Below are positions 26,294-36,421 of a stretch of DNA of 64,000 bases, in pieces. Source of the DNA: Pirellulaceae bacterium. GTDB lineage: Bacteria > Planctomycetota > Planctomycetia > Pirellulales > Pirellulaceae. The position numbers and the translations under genes are program-made. The first letter of the stretch is position 1, and every line of letters begins with the position of its first letter. Under the pieces are notes generated by a model. It made no database searches, had not been told where the DNA came from, and worked only from the letters and a program-made list of their open reading frames with translations. The stretch spans positions 1-64,000 of the forward strand of contig JADYZV010000152.1 in the NCBI GenBank assembly GCA_020852965.1, read 5' to 3'.

Positions 26294-27484
26294 TTACCAA
26301 TTCAGAAAAGGGTGCTCGCGGCGCACCAGAGGAAATGCAACTTCCTTGCCGCCTTGGCGATGCGATTCGAAAACACCACAAATCATCTCTACAATCAGTG
26401 ACGCTTCGGCGGCGTTGCACAATGGCTCGCGGTTGTTTCTGACAGCGTCGATCAAGTCTTTAGCCGCGACATCGTGATGTTCCACTCGATGGATCCCATC
26501 GGGGTCGGGCTCTTGGACGCCCACGCCGCCGCTGGTTATCGGCAACCAGCCGACCGGTGGATCGATCGCGGCAAACGGATTGCCCGGCAACAAAAAGGCT
26601 AGCGGATTGCGGTCGGCGTAGAGGGCGATCGTGCCTTCACTACCGATCAGCCGCAAACCGAATCCTTGATTTTGAGTTCTATCGTTGGCAACCGAGTCAA
26701 AATATGCAACAACTCCGTTGTCGAGCAAATACCTGGCGTGCAGTTGGTTTCCCATCAAAGTCCCCAAGCCCTCGGCACCTTGGCGAATATCCTTGCTGGT
26801 CGCCGGTCGGCCATCTTGAAGTATCACCGCCGAACACGAATGCGGTCGACCAGCGAGCATGGTGATCATGTTCAAGACGTGTGAGCCGAGAACCCAAAGA
26901 TCTTCACCGCCGCCGCGTCGATCTCCTTTTCCACGTCCGCGAATTTCAAGCAAGCGACCAATACGTCCGTCGCGCAGCAGTCCCGCAACGACCTTCATCG
27001 TAGGGTGATATCGATTGCGGTGGGCGATGGCAACTCTTGCATTCTGGTTTTGGCAGGCAGCGAGCACTTCATCGGCTTCGGCGGGAGTTCGGACAAACGG
27101 TTTTTCGACGTAGATCCCTTTCGCACCGGACTCGATGGCCGCCAAAATCATGTCTCGGTGTTGATCCAAGTGGCGCGGACAAACGGCGACGATGTCCGGT
27201 CGAACTACTCGCAGCATCTCACGAAAGTCGGCGTAACCTGCCGCCGCCGGTAGTTTCAACTTTGCCAGCTCCTTGGCCCTGCCGTCCGCGTCGTCATCGG
27301 AGACCGAGACGATCGAGGTGCCAGATAATCGTTGCCAAACGGTGTCCAAGCCATGTCCGTAGTCTCCGCGTCCCGTACTACCGATAATCGCTACGTCCAG
27401 CGGAGGCGTATCACGTTGCGGCGGAGCTCCCCAGGCGGTCGCGGTGAGGCCGGATGCCAACAGGGCAAATTTGCGTCGGTCCAT
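26294..27484 (-). CDS. Gfo/Idh/MocA-family oxidoreductase with Tat-like leader
   Basis: The 396-aa protein begins MDRRKFALLASGLTATAWG, a twin-arginine-like leader typical of planctomycete members. A Rossmann domain (LDVAIIGSTGRGDYG) follows. The active-site region is YVEKPFVRTPAEAD, with the usual EKP lysine. The C-terminal Gfo/Idh domain has the substrate histidine region GGEDLWVLGSHVLNM. It likely oxidises or rearranges a sugar, possibly in the periplasm. It leads the operon with the sulfatase. ATG 27484 is preferred to 27529 because the leader begins there. Confidence 0.85.
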   Translation of the reverse strand: MDRRKFALLASGLTATAWGAPPQRDTPPLDVAIIGSTGRGDYGHGLDTVWQRLSGTSIVSVSDDDADGRAKELAKLKLPAAAGYADFREMLRVVRPDIVAVCPRHLDQHRDMILAAIESGAKGIYVEKPFVRTPAEADEVLAACQNQNARVAIAHRNRYHPTMKVVAGLLRDGRIGRLLEIRGRGKGDRRGGGEDLWVLGSHVLNMITMLAGRPHSCSAVILQDGRPATSKDIRQGAEGLGTLMGNQLHARYLLDNGVVAYFDSVANDRTQNQGFGLRLIGSEGTIALYADRNPLAFLLPGNPFAAIDPPVGWLPITSGGVGVQEPDPDGIHRVEHHDVAAKDLIDAVRNNREPLCNAAEASLIVEMICGVFESHRQGGKEVAFPLVRREHPFLNW

Positions 27485-27932
27485 TACAATTCTTTCTGTT
27501 TGAGTAAGTAGACCATCGACAGTGGCCAAATTCGTATCTGATTGATGACCGCTTGTTCCGTGACGACAACGACCTTACGGCGGGCGCACTTCGCAGGCAA
27601 GCGGGTGGCAGCGGTAGTTTCTTTGTAACCGTTCACGAACTCGGAATGAGGGGAATTGTATAAACCACGAAAAACACGAAGAACAGAGTCAGCTTTTCGT
27701 GTTCTTCGTGTTCTTCGTGGTCAACAAACGAACTCGTGAACGGTTATGTATTTTAGTGATCAATTAGGCAGAGATGCGAGCCTTCGAAATAATGGCAAAG
27801 TTGTTGGACAAGTCAGCGGGACGACGGTAAGCTGTCTTGTTTCTAAGGCTCAAAGGGGGTAGGTTACTGCGGCTTGCGCTGTTGCGTGCAACACTCTGTT
27901 CACCCCCTGAACCGTGCCGGGAACTCTTATCG
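27485..27932. repeat. Intergenic region with a nested palindromic element (about 27629-27752)
   Basis: No gene is seen. An outer imperfect inverted repeat, AACCGTTCACGAACTCG on the left (about 27629-27646) and CGAACTCGTGAACGGTT on the right (about 27730-27746), flanks an inner one built from CACGAAGAACACGAA-type words that pair with TTCGTGTTCTTCGTG. The whole unit of about 120 bp looks like a non-autonomous dispersed repeat able to form a long hairpin. Confidence 0.7.
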
Positions 27933-29690
27933 ATGAAAACCAATCCGCTCACCGCTGACGCAACTCCAAGCCGCTGGGCAAGGCGTGCCGCGTTTTCGAC
28001 CCTTCGGCTGAACTGTTGGTTGAGTATCCTGCTCGGAGCGGGCTTCGGCTTGTTGGCGACCGGCTCGGTCGCAGCGCAAGAGCCAAAGCAATCGCTGGGT
28101 TTGGATCAGCAGATTGACCAAGCATTCAAGCCGTACGCCGAAGGCTGGGAAGGGATTGTTCTCTCGCCTGCCCCATCGATGCCGTGGGTGTTGATGCTGT
28201 TAGTCGTTGGTGCGTTGTTCTTTACGATCGTTTTCGGCTTTGCCAATATCCGACTGTTCCCACTGGCACTTCGAGTTGTCAGCGGTCGCTACGACGCGCT
28301 GGAGAAGTCCGGTGCCGAGCCGGTGATACCAGCCGACTTGAATGTCGTCGATGGTGACTTGGTCGATACGATTCGCGACGAACATCAGACGGGCGAAGTG
28401 TCTCACTTTCAAGCTCTGGCCACCGCGGTTTCGGGTACCGTGGGGCTTGGCAATATCGCGGGGGTAGCCGTAGCGGTGGCCACGGGTGGGCCCGGGGCGA
28501 CTTTTTGGATGATCGTCTGTGGATTGCTGGGAATGTCGACCAAGTTCGTCGAGTGTACGTTGGGGGTCGCTTATCGCGATCTGGCACCAGACGGTACGGT
28601 CCATGGTGGCCCGATGTACTATCTGAGCAAAGGCTTGGGGCAGATGGGGTTCGGTCCATTGGGCAAAATACTAGGGCTGTTGTTTGCCGTATTGTGCATC
28701 GGAGCTTCCTTTGGCGGCGGCAATATGTTTCAAGCCAATCAGGCGACCGCACAAATCCAATCACTGTTTGGATTGAGTTCGGCTAGCGCAGCCAGCAATC
28801 CTGCGGTAGAGTCTGCCGGCTGGATGCAGCAGTCCTCAGGTGCATTGATTGGCTTGCTGATGGCAGCCTTAGTCGCTGTTGTCATTATTGGCGGGATAAA
28901 ACGCATCGCCACCGTAACGGAGAAGATCGTCCCACTTATGGCAATATTGTATGTTGCCGCTGCGGCAGTGATTATCCTGGTCAACGTGCGATTCTTGCCA
29001 CAAGCGATTATGGAGATTTACAACGGTGCATTCAATCCGCAAGCCGGCGTGGGTGGACTCGTGGGGGTAATCATCGTGGGCTTTCAACGCGCGGCCTTTT
29101 CGAATGAAGCAGGAGCCGGCTCGGCTGCAATTGCCCACTCGGCGGTCCGCACGCGTTTCCCTGCCTCCGAAGGGGTCGTTGCGCTGCTCGAGCCGTTTAT
29201 CGATACGGTTGTCATCTGCACCATGACCGCGCTGGTAATTGTGCTTTTCAACATCCATGGGGCATTTGAGTACAGTATCGAGAATGGACGCAATGGATAT
29301 GTGCTGTTGCTCGAGTCGGGCCAACATGTCGGCGGAGTGGATTTGACTTCTTTGGCTTTCGATAGCGTTTTGCCCGGTTTTCGCTACGCACTGACGGTGG
29401 CTATCATCTTGTTTGCATTTTCGACCATGATTTCCTGGTCGTACTACGGCCTACAAGCGTGGAAGTTCCTGTTTGGTAGAGGAGCGACGTCGGACCTGGT
29501 CTACAAAGTGCTGTTCTGCCTTTTTGTCGTGATTGGTTCGGCTTCGTCATTGAATTCGGTCATTCGTTTCTCTGATGCCATGATCTTGGCTTTGGTCTTT
29601 CCAAACATGATCGGTCTGATGCTGTTGGCCCCCAGGGTGCGTCGCGAGCTGACACGCTATCTGGAAGCCATCCGGCAATCGAAATCATAG
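27933..29690 (+). CDS. Sodium:alanine/glycine symporter (AGCS family)
   Basis: This 585-aa protein has an N-terminal hydrophobic leader (CWLSILLGAGFGLLATGSVAAQ) and then an AGCS core of about 10-11 membrane segments. The family motifs are SHFQALATAVSGTVGLGNIAGVA and GGPGATFWMIVCGLLGMSTKFVECTLGV, then GGPMYYLSKGLG and FQRAAFSNEAGAGSAAIAHS, which carry the Na+ and amino-acid binding residues. It imports small neutral amino acids with Na+. The extra leader of about 90 residues before the core is longer than in E. coli-type members. ATG 27933 is preferred to the longer open frame. Confidence 0.88.
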   Translation: MKTNPLTADATPSRWARRAAFSTLRLNCWLSILLGAGFGLLATGSVAAQEPKQSLGLDQQIDQAFKPYAEGWEGIVLSPAPSMPWVLMLLVVGALFFTIVFGFANIRLFPLALRVVSGRYDALEKSGAEPVIPADLNVVDGDLVDTIRDEHQTGEVSHFQALATAVSGTVGLGNIAGVAVAVATGGPGATFWMIVCGLLGMSTKFVECTLGVAYRDLAPDGTVHGGPMYYLSKGLGQMGFGPLGKILGLLFAVLCIGASFGGGNMFQANQATAQIQSLFGLSSASAASNPAVESAGWMQQSSGALIGLLMAALVAVVIIGGIKRIATVTEKIVPLMAILYVAAAAVIILVNVRFLPQAIMEIYNGAFNPQAGVGGLVGVIIVGFQRAAFSNEAGAGSAAIAHSAVRTRFPASEGVVALLEPFIDTVVICTMTALVIVLFNIHGAFEYSIENGRNGYVLLLESGQHVGGVDLTSLAFDSVLPGFRYALTVAIILFAFSTMISWSYYGLQAWKFLFGRGATSDLVYKVLFCLFVVIGSASSLNSVIRFSDAMILALVFPNMIGLMLLAPRVRRELTRYLEAIRQSKS

Positions 29691-29789
29691 TGAGAAGCGC
29701 AAGCGCATCCCGCTTCCACAGATTAATATTTTTGGATTAGACTATCCAAACGTCATCGATTGAATAAACCCACTCTGAGTACCAAAGTT

Positions 29790-30674
29790 ATGAGTAGCGA
29801 AGTTGCCAGCACCGCAGAACTGCCACCCCTGCGTCATTGTTTCATTGGCGAAGTGATTGGGACATTTATTTTAATTTTCTTTGGCTGCGGAGCTGTTCAT
29901 ACCGCGGTATTGCATGGTGCTCAGGCGGGCTTATGGCAAATTGCCATTGTGTGGGGAGTGGCCATCATGTTGGCGATCCATGCCGTAGGGGCCATCAGTG
30001 GCGCGCACATCAATCCAGCCATTACCGTGGCTATGTTCTGTTGGGATGGATTCCGTCGCGATCGGGTGCTGCCATACATCGCGGCGCAGGTGCTGGGGGC
30101 CTTCTTGGCGGCCGCATGTCTATTCACAATGTTTTCGCCCAGCTTGCGCGAAGTGGAACAGCGCAAAGGGGTCGTGCGCGGCCAACCGGGGAGTGAAATC
30201 ACGGCTACTTGCTATGGCGAGTACTATCCAGCCCCTGGAGGTTTGGCAAGTGGCGATGAGCCCTACTCGGCCGAGCAACATGCGGAACTAAATAGAACGG
30301 TCACGCATGGCATCGCCTTTTTCGCCGAAGTTGTCGGGACCGCCATCTTGACGCTGATGGTATTTGCGCTCGGCGAGCAACGCAATCGACTGGCACCTCT
30401 GCACAACACTTCCGGAATTTTTGTCGGATTGACGGTGGCCATATTGATATCGGTTATTGCACCATTGACTCAAGCTTGCTTCAATCCGGCCCGCGATTTC
30501 GGCCCTCGGTTGTTCGCCGCACTAGCCGGCTGGGGACCAATCGCCTTGCCCCTGGGGAGCGACTGGAGCTGGTTGACCGTCTATATCCTAGCACCCACCT
30601 TGGGCGCAGTGATCGGCGGCGGATTTTTTAAGAAAGTACTACTGCCCATGTACGCTCATACCCACGCTCAATGA
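29790..30674 (+). CDS. Aquaglyceroporin (MIP family, GlpF type)
   Basis: This 294-aa protein has six membrane segments. The first NPA loop is SGAHINPAITVAM and the second is QACFNPARDFGPRLF; the Asp after NPAR is typical of glycerol facilitators. The extracellular loop between the halves is unusually long (about 70 residues, around REVEQRKGVVRGQ to HAELNRT). It should pass glycerol or other small neutral solutes. ATG 29790 is used; TTG 29760 is the longer alternative. It follows the AGCS gene in the same direction, 100 nt apart. Confidence 0.87.
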   Translation: MSSEVASTAELPPLRHCFIGEVIGTFILIFFGCGAVHTAVLHGAQAGLWQIAIVWGVAIMLAIHAVGAISGAHINPAITVAMFCWDGFRRDRVLPYIAAQVLGAFLAAACLFTMFSPSLREVEQRKGVVRGQPGSEITATCYGEYYPAPGGLASGDEPYSAEQHAELNRTVTHGIAFFAEVVGTAILTLMVFALGEQRNRLAPLHNTSGIFVGLTVAILISVIAPLTQACFNPARDFGPRLFAALAGWGPIALPLGSDWSWLTVYILAPTLGAVIGGGFFKKVLLPMYAHTHAQ

Positions 30675-30914
30675 GCCAAGCGGCATGCGGCATGGGGCAA
30701 TTGTCTGGCTGGCAACGAGTGCTTAGATTTGTTAGAGTCTAAGCTGTTGAACGCGGATTGCTCGCAACCCGCAAGGTGAGCGAGCAAGTTTGACTTTTGA
30801 TCAAACCTCGAAAGCGTGGTTTGCCTAGTTTTGACGTCGACAGGCACCGTCCAAACATTTGACGTTGGCCCCCTTCTAATTCTCTCAAGAAAAAACTGCA
30901 AAGGAGCTACGGAT

Positions 30915-33092
30915 ATGCTCACTCTACGCCACCATTTGATTGTTGGGCTAGCCCTAGGCTGGGCCTGCTGCGGATCGATTCCGCGTGAGGCGCGCGCTCA
31001 AGCTCCAACCGATTTGGCCGCGACAGCGCTCACAATCGCGCCGCAAGACGCTGCATTCCTGCTTACCGCAATCGACATGCGCAAATCTTGGGAGACTTTC
31101 GCCCAGGGCAACTTTGTCAAGAGCCTGCGCCGCCTGGACTATGTGCGCTCGCTAGAACAAGAGCTGCTCAGCCAATGGGAGCACCCCGCTGGCCAGATAG
31201 CCGATTTCAAATCGGCGCTGCGCAATCCCAACATCCGTGATCTGTTGCGACTGGCTGCGGACATGGCCAGCCACGAGTTCTTCATTTATGGTGAAGATGA
31301 CTGGTGCGACACGATCGAGAATCTGATCGCTTTCCAAAATGAGATCATGGCTCAGATTCAGCAAGACCCCAGTCAGTTGGAGGAGTTCTTCAATCAGCTC
31401 GATCGAGGGACTGTCGACGGCTTACGCGTTCCCACCACTATCTTCGGTTTTCGTCTGTCTGACGATGCGGTGGCTCGGCAGCAGCTCGACGCGCTGGAAG
31501 GAATCATTCGAGTTGTTGGAGGACAGCAGAAAGAAGTACGGCCGTTCTTGGAGAAGCTCCGTCGCAAAGACTTAGCAGACGGACAAACACTAACAATGAC
31601 CCTCGACACATCGCTGATTCCGCTGGATAAAATCGACGAGGACCAGCGCGAAGTGGTCGACAAAGTACTGGAACTGCTCGAGGGACGAAGTGTCTCGCTA
31701 TCGCTGGCGGTTAAATCCAAATTGTTGTTGATCGGTGTCGGTGAAGGCGCCGACTTGCTCGAAAAAGTCGGTGAAGCCAGCTCCAAGCTGATCGATCATG
31801 AACGGATGAGTGTTTTGAAAGAAGCGGCAACCAGCGACGTCAGGACGATTTTATTCGCTTCCAAGCGTTGGCGCCAAAGCCAATGGAATGCCAGTTTTGA
31901 GCACTACTTCCGCAATCTGTTCGTTCAGTTCTCTGTAGCAATAGACTCCGAAGCTGACGAAGACGGCGGAATTTCCGATGCCGAAAAGTGGAAAGAGGAG
32001 CTGCGCCAAGACGCGGAACGCCTCGACGAAATCATTGCCCAATTCGCACCCGATTTTGGGGACATGCTGGCTTGGAGCCACGCCATCACCAGTGGTAGCG
32101 AAGGCTGGAGCTACGATTGGAGTAGCAATCCACTGTTCGAGAGCGTGAGCCCCATGCAGATACTCGAACATGCGGGGGCCAATTCCCTGTATTTATTAGC
32201 CTTCAAACACCGCCCCCTACCCGCACTCAATGACCTGTGCGACTATGCCATGGAGCGTATCCCTGAACACGCCGTGCGTTTTATCGCTGCGGCAGAGCAG
32301 GATGAAGAGGATCGTGAGCTGGCTTTGCGCGTGTTCAAGCAGGCTTGGCCGCTGGCCGAAGAGGCGGCCGAGATCCTGCGTGACAAAATCGCGCCGTCAT
32401 TGGATGAGAACGAATCGCTGCTATCGCTCTCCGCAGCTTGGACGACACGCGAGCTCGGAAATGACTTACCCAGGGCCGAGGAGCCTTTGACGCTTCCCGA
32501 ACTGGCAATTGCCTGCAAGCTGCGCGATCGCGAGCTGTTTTTGGATGGCTGCCAAGAGCTGTACGGTGTATTCGATAAAGTGGTTGAGCTAGTGCGCGAA
32601 GTCGATCAAGATGCAATACCCGCCGACTATGAGATACCGCGCCCCGTCGAGGAAGCTATGGGTGAGGCGAGCAGCTACCATTATGAAGAGTTGACCAGCG
32701 CAGTTGGCATGGCCGGTTTCAAACCACAGTTGGTGATCGCCGATGACGTAGTCATTTTTGGCTACAGCGATCGCCAAGTGCGCGATATGCTCGAGCGTAA
32801 AGCGCTAACGACGCGCCCCGCTTGGTTGACCGATGAAACCCCCGTCGCTGCCGTAGGCTATGCCGACTATGGAGGCATGTTGGCGGCAATGCGCCCCTGG
32901 ATTATGTACGGTTTTTCTGTGAGTGGCATGCCACTCAACCAGCCGTTGGCTCCCAGCGAAGGTCCGGTTCCTTCTGGCAATGACCTGCTTCAAATCTGGG
33001 ACACATTTTCAGCAGCCGGCGTTGCAGCCGCCACCGTCTCGACCGACGACAACGGCCCCACAGTAGCGCATTGGGTTTGGGTCAGTCGCTAG
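30915..33092 (+). CDS. Secreted protein of unknown function
   Basis: This 725-aa protein has a clear signal peptide (LRHHLIVGLALGWACCGSI... ending ARAQA) and a good ribosome site (AAGGAG at 30901-30906, 8 nt before the ATG). The mature part is acidic and mixed alpha/beta, without cysteine clusters or membrane segments. I do not recognise a named domain; the pattern (repeated FxxxSRRWRQSxW-like and SxxAAGVAAATVS at the C-terminus) resembles conserved exported planctomycete hypotheticals. A hairpin just downstream may end its transcript. Confidence 0.7.
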   Translation: MLTLRHHLIVGLALGWACCGSIPREARAQAPTDLAATALTIAPQDAAFLLTAIDMRKSWETFAQGNFVKSLRRLDYVRSLEQELLSQWEHPAGQIADFKSALRNPNIRDLLRLAADMASHEFFIYGEDDWCDTIENLIAFQNEIMAQIQQDPSQLEEFFNQLDRGTVDGLRVPTTIFGFRLSDDAVARQQLDALEGIIRVVGGQQKEVRPFLEKLRRKDLADGQTLTMTLDTSLIPLDKIDEDQREVVDKVLELLEGRSVSLSLAVKSKLLLIGVGEGADLLEKVGEASSKLIDHERMSVLKEAATSDVRTILFASKRWRQSQWNASFEHYFRNLFVQFSVAIDSEADEDGGISDAEKWKEELRQDAERLDEIIAQFAPDFGDMLAWSHAITSGSEGWSYDWSSNPLFESVSPMQILEHAGANSLYLLAFKHRPLPALNDLCDYAMERIPEHAVRFIAAAEQDEEDRELALRVFKQAWPLAEEAAEILRDKIAPSLDENESLLSLSAAWTTRELGNDLPRAEEPLTLPELAIACKLRDRELFLDGCQELYGVFDKVVELVREVDQDAIPADYEIPRPVEEAMGEASSYHYEELTSAVGMAGFKPQLVIADDVVIFGYSDRQVRDMLERKALTTRPAWLTDETPVAAVGYADYGGMLAAMRPWIMYGFSVSGMPLNQPLAPSEGPVPSGNDLLQIWDTFSAAGVAAATVSTDDNGPTVAHWVWVSR

Positions 33093-33125
33093 CCAACCGA
33101 TTTTGGAGCAGGTTTTCCTTGGAGT

Positions 33126-33146
33126 GCGGGGATTCATCCCCGCTTT
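33126..33146 (+). terminator. Possible intrinsic terminator
   Basis: GCGGGGA (33126-33132) pairs with TCCCCGC (33137-33143), with loop TTCA and TTT after it. The T run is short. It lies 34 nt after the 725-aa protein gene. This hairpin may equally be a dispersed repeat. Confidence 0.4.
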
Positions 33147-33373
33147 GGCCCTCCCCAAAGTCCACACCAACTGGAAACCTTGCGCCCACAGTGGAACGAG
33201 TCTCAGATTCTTAGTCCACCGAGCATAAGTGCAATTCATCTCGGCAGTTTTTTGAGTACTGCCAACTTGGTTGTCGACCAACCGATCGCAGGTGGTTCGG
33301 TGCCGCACTTAAACCCAAAACTCCGAGAACTCAGTGGACTTCCCCAAAAGCCGACCTAGTTGATCAGCAACGA

Positions 33374-35437
33374 TTATTTCGACGCGGCCTTCAACAACCT
33401 GACCGTTTGTCGGCCTTCAGTAATCTTCAGTCCGGTTTGCTTGGCGAAGTTGGCTGCGACGAGGTCGATATTCTTCGCGAAATGTTGCGGAAATTTAGAC
33501 CACAGCATTCGTTCCGGTTCGTCATAAAATGTCTGCCAGCCGAATGATCCAGTTGGCGACGGATCCAGCTTATTGATTACCGGCCGACCTGTTCGCGAAC
33601 CGAATTCCTTCAAAAGTTCATTGAATGAGCCTGCGTTGAAGAGGGCATTTCCAGTTTTTGATTTTCCAAACAGAACGTAGGCTAGGTCCTCGGGCCGTCG
33701 CCATGATATGCCAATCGGAGCGGGTATAAAGTCTCCCTCCACGAGCCACACCTCGGTTTCTTCCTCAATCCAACTTAGCGACGCATCGACCTTGACCTCG
33801 TCCTGAAGGATGCGGCTGAGATCGCTGACGATTTGCTCTTTCGTTGCATCCTTCCGCAAAATGAAGTCACCAGGAATCTCCGTTGTCCAGATCGAAGCCT
33901 CACCTGTCATTTCGCACGGAAAGATACGCAATAGAGAAAAAGCGAGGTTGAACAGCATTGATGGTTGACCGAGACTATTGATGCGCAGTCCAATAGTGTC
34001 TCCGTCTTGCTCATAGATTTGCCCGCTGGAAACAACCTCGGGACCATAAGGTCGCTCGGTGCTTTGTGTTGGTGGAATCCACTGAAGGCTGCGGCCATCT
34101 GAGAGCTTGTAGGCTGTGGATTCATTTACTTGAAACGTCGGGGGGCCCGCAGACCGTCGTTTGGTGTCCTTAACCCCCGGTTCTTCGCGAGTTGGTTTGT
34201 CTACACTTGATTGAGACTGTTGAGTCAATTTGGAATCGTCATCCGATGGAAGTACCACTAAAGCGGCTGAAAAAAGCACCGCCATGCAACCGACGAGAGC
34301 AACAATAATCCCGTTTGGAAATTGCATGATGCGTCGCGGTTGCTTTAGATCACACCAAGGTTCGAGAGCCTCGATGACTTCCTTGGCCGACTGAAATCTT
34401 ACGTCCGGATCCTTCGCTATCATTCGGCTGACGATCGCGCTGAGTCTAACGGGAACGGTATCTCGCACCGAATGTGCTGATTCTGGCTCACGTTTCTTAT
34501 GAGCTTCTAGCTTTTCGATTGTTGTCTCTTCGCTAAATGGCGGCACACCGGTCAGCAAATAGTAGAGAGTGCACCCGAGCGAGTAGATGTCTGACCTCGC
34601 GTCGGCACAGTTCGGAGCGATCACCTGTTCGGGAGAAACAAAGTCCGGTGTACCCATCAACATTCCCGATCGGGTTATCTGACAAGCTGACAAGTCATCT
34701 CCGCCTTCTACTCTCTCAAGCTCACATGACGAGATCTTGTCCGCGACCGAGGCGATCGTAGCCAAGCCGAAATCGAGAATCTTGACTACTCCATCGGGAG
34801 TCACCATCAAGTTGTGTGGCTTGATATCGCGATGAACCATGCCACAATCGTGAGCGTGCTGCAATCCATGGGCGACTTGCGAAACCCAGTCGCAAGCGAG
34901 TTCGAGCGGTAGCGCCCCAAGCTTCTGAACAACCTTCGCGAGGTCCGTTCCGACAACGAATTCCATAACTAGGAAGTGCAGATCACCGATCTGTTCTGCG
35001 TCGTGCGACGTCACAATGTTCGGATGCGAAAGCATAGCGGCGGCTCGCACTTCGCGGCGAAACCGTTCAACGGCAACTTTGTTGGCAACTAGTTTTCGAT
35101 TGACTACCTTTAAAGCGACGGTGCGATTCATTAGCCGATGTTCGGCGCGGTAGACGTCTCCCATCCCACCGCGCCCGATCAATTCGACCGTCAAGTAGCG
35201 GGGATGATTGGCGAGCTCACGCGGAATTAGATTGGGATCTGCAGTAGGCAGTTCAACTCTATCCGCTCGCTCAACTAGATCGATGAAGGTATCACCTTCG
35301 AGTCCGGCCAATGTGGCCAAACATGGATCGCACGCCTGCAGATGTCTGCTAATCGGCTCGGCAGCGGAATCGTCAAGCTTACCCAGCCCAAAGGCCGTCA
35401 ATTCCTCATTCGTCGGATGATATTGCGAAGCCCTCAT
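33374..35437 (-). CDS. Membrane Ser/Thr protein kinase with zinc-finger-like N-terminus
   Basis: This 687-aa protein has an N-terminal HLQACDPCL motif (about 32-40), like the zinc-binding anti-sigma helix. The kinase domain is about 81-355: glycine loop GRGGMGDVY (88-96), K110 in VALKVV, HRDIKPHN (202-209), DFG (222-224) and TPDFVSPEQ. A membrane segment around 375-398 and an external C-terminal domain of about 270 residues follow. It would sense an outside signal and phosphorylate targets inside. The ECF sigma gene lies 205 nt upstream on the same strand, a common planctomycete pairing that suggests kinase-controlled sigma activity. Confidence 0.9.
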   Translation of the reverse strand: MRASQYHPTNEELTAFGLGKLDDSAAEPISRHLQACDPCLATLAGLEGDTFIDLVERADRVELPTADPNLIPRELANHPRYLTVELIGRGGMGDVYRAEHRLMNRTVALKVVNRKLVANKVAVERFRREVRAAAMLSHPNIVTSHDAEQIGDLHFLVMEFVVGTDLAKVVQKLGALPLELACDWVSQVAHGLQHAHDCGMVHRDIKPHNLMVTPDGVVKILDFGLATIASVADKISSCELERVEGGDDLSACQITRSGMLMGTPDFVSPEQVIAPNCADARSDIYSLGCTLYYLLTGVPPFSEETTIEKLEAHKKREPESAHSVRDTVPVRLSAIVSRMIAKDPDVRFQSAKEVIEALEPWCDLKQPRRIMQFPNGIIVALVGCMAVLFSAALVVLPSDDDSKLTQQSQSSVDKPTREEPGVKDTKRRSAGPPTFQVNESTAYKLSDGRSLQWIPPTQSTERPYGPEVVSSGQIYEQDGDTIGLRINSLGQPSMLFNLAFSLLRIFPCEMTGEASIWTTEIPGDFILRKDATKEQIVSDLSRILQDEVKVDASLSWIEEETEVWLVEGDFIPAPIGISWRRPEDLAYVLFGKSKTGNALFNAGSFNELLKEFGSRTGRPVINKLDPSPTGSFGWQTFYDEPERMLWSKFPQHFAKNIDLVAANFAKQTGLKITEGRQTVRLLKAASK

Positions 35438-35642
35438 GGTAGATGCACTTCCGTCAGTTAGCGTAGTTTTGGTTTACTAAATAGTCCTGTTAGTTAGGAA
35501 GTGCATGGTTGCTAACGTTCTGTCCGCAAGGGTCGCAAATAATCAAGCATTTCCCGAGAATTGCTCGTTGCGACTCAAGCCCCCAGCCCAAACAGCCTTT
35601 TCCTGGGCCCCACTAGCGGGACTTGCCAAGCGCAGTTGGTCG

Positions 35643-36227
35643 CTACTCGATTAGTCCATCGGCTTCGCGGCGCAAGGCGTTCAAGATTCGCGACTTAGCT
35701 AAGTATACGCTGTTGATCGACATATCGAGTTCTTCGGCAACTTCGCTTGCTGAACGTCCCGAGATTGCCTGTAGTCGAAAGGCTTCCCACGATTGATCGT
35801 CAAATCTCGATTGGATCTGAGCCATCAATCGCTTCATCACGAACTCGTCGTGTTCCCGATCCCACAACTGGCTTAATTCACTGGCGTCGTCAGCCAACTC
35901 GTCGAATCGCAGTTGCAGACTGGTCCCACCGCCAGCATCAGGGCGGTATTTAAGGCTTCGCCAATAATCTCGCAGCCGATTGGTTAACACCCTCCGTAGC
36001 CAGTTGCGAAACGCGCCTCTTCGGAGGTTGTGTTGAAATTCCGGTAGTTCGCGAACAACGACGGCCAACACCTCTTGGATCAAATCGTCTGCGTCCGTAT
36101 CAGGGACTTGAAACCGTTTTAGCCAATGTCGCAACAACGGTACATAGACATCCACGAATCGGTTCCACGAAGACGAATCCTCTCCTCGTGCCGCGCACTC
36201 GAGCAAACTTAATGATGTAGTATTCAT
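35643..36227 (-). CDS. ECF-type RNA polymerase sigma factor
   Basis: This 194-aa sigma-70 family member has region 2 with WNRFVDVYVPLLRHWLKRF and then DADDLIQEVLAVVVREL, and a RNWLRRVLTNRLRDYWR block. Region 4 is SWEAFRLQAISGRSASEVAEELDMSINSVYLAKSRILNALR, a clear helix-turn-helix. It directs transcription of a stress regulon and is likely controlled by the adjacent kinase with its zinc-finger domain. ATG 36227 is preferred; the frame is open to 36299. Confidence 0.9.
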   Translation of the reverse strand: MNTTSLSLLECAARGEDSSSWNRFVDVYVPLLRHWLKRFQVPDTDADDLIQEVLAVVVRELPEFQHNLRRGAFRNWLRRVLTNRLRDYWRSLKYRPDAGGGTSLQLRFDELADDASELSQLWDREHDEFVMKRLMAQIQSRFDDQSWEAFRLQAISGRSASEVAEELDMSINSVYLAKSRILNALRREADGLIE

Positions 36228-36421
36228 AACCAGTATTCTATCGAGAGCGTCGCAACTAGTCTCTGAGGAGTTTACGGCAGACCGAAGCAAGCGATTCAAT
36301 CACCGAATTGCTGCGCCCCAATACGTTTGAATATGCTAATGCGTCGCGTTTACTTTTAAACCGAAAACACGCGCTTGCTAGAGTAAATTTTTGCAGCAAG
36401 ACTGCGGTGCCAAACGCTCAT

